From positions 434,001 to 498,000 of the forward strand of contig NZ_CP061171.1 of assembly GCF_014692875.1 (NCBI RefSeq): DNA of 64,000 nt, in the 5' to 3' direction. This DNA comes from Pedobacter riviphilus. GTDB lineage: Bacteria > Bacteroidota > Bacteroidia > Sphingobacteriales > Sphingobacteriaceae. Positions 63,833-64,000 of the stretch are shown here, one piece after another (position 1 is the first letter of the stretch; each line of letters starts with the position of its first letter). Below the pieces are notes generated by a model that ran no database searches, was not told the origin of the DNA, and worked only from the letters and a program-made list of their open reading frames with translations. Both the position numbers and the translations under genes were made by a program.

Positions 63833-64000
63833 TTTCTGAGCCGCTGTGGTTAAACAGACTCCTCCAATACAAATCGAGACAAAATGAAGAAAGATTGATA
63901 CAAATGCGTATCCCTCTGAAAAGCTAAAAACCGAATCTTTGGATAAGAATTAAATAGAACTAAATCCATTTACCTCTTTAACTAACCAAATCCCTAACCT

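Overview
The window looks like a chromosomal piece of a Bacteroidota bacterium, most likely Sphingobacteriaceae and close to Pedobacter. The grounds are three SusC/SusD pairs, an ECF sigma/FecR cassette, a hybrid-two-component-type sensor with a beta-propeller input, fused CcoN-CcoO, AT-rich intergenic DNA and few clear Shine-Dalgarno sites. The genus is an inference from gene style, not from a marker gene.

Layout. (1) 1-4546, minus strand: a susC/susD pair, with susD running off the left edge. (2) 4547-6085: a long non-coding stretch. (3) 6086-12366: a second susC/susD pair followed by a formylglycine-type sulfatase. (4) 12381-13616: an esterase with a TPR tail. (5) 13947-20667: an oxygen/stress block with a universal stress protein, Zn alcohol dehydrogenase, FMN-type flavoprotein, an unrecognised 593-residue Cys-motif protein, a FixL-like PAS kinase with the heme-PAS signature residues, and a receiver-CRP fusion regulator. 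(6) 20824-22128: a DUF3472-type lipoprotein behind two LacI-type palindromes. (7) 22845-33108: a cytochrome cbb3 block: a D-lactate-dehydrogenase-like half protein, hemN, ccoI, ccoS, ccoNO, ccoQ, ccoP, ccoG, ccoH and a SafE-type membrane protein. (8) 33385-35479: an L,D-transpeptidase and a decayed TlpA-like gene. (9) 35848-53493: a polysaccharide-utilisation-type locus with ECF sigma, FecR, STN-type SusC, SusD, two GH29 fucosidases, four phosphoesterase-type enzymes, a DUF2490-type barrel and a LacI regulator. (10) 53494-57818: a decayed gene, an S41 protease, a serine-recombinase remnant and an AAA/DUF4143 ATPase behind a 34-bp palindrome. (11) tRNA-Ser(UGA), DoxX, and a sensor/response-regulator pair that is probably one HTCS split by a frameshift. 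(12) 63.0-63.85 kb: tandem 58-bp repeats and a duplicated hairpin-rich block.

How it fits together. Blocks 5 and 7 look like one low-oxygen response. A heme-PAS kinase would sense O2 and phosphorylate the receiver-CRP regulator. CRP/FNR-like TGA-N6-TCA sites lie upstream of usp, the 593-residue gene, ccoNO and the L,D-transpeptidase. Block 9 looks like a regulated uptake and degradation system for a fucosylated, phosphate-ester-containing substrate.

Caution. At least seven genes are broken by what looks like a single missing base in a short homopolymer (7.68, 11.27, 32.94, 35.42, 39.44, 41.00 and 59.71 kb), and hemN has an in-frame TAG. The uniform direction suggests homopolymer under-calling at least as strongly as true pseudogenes.
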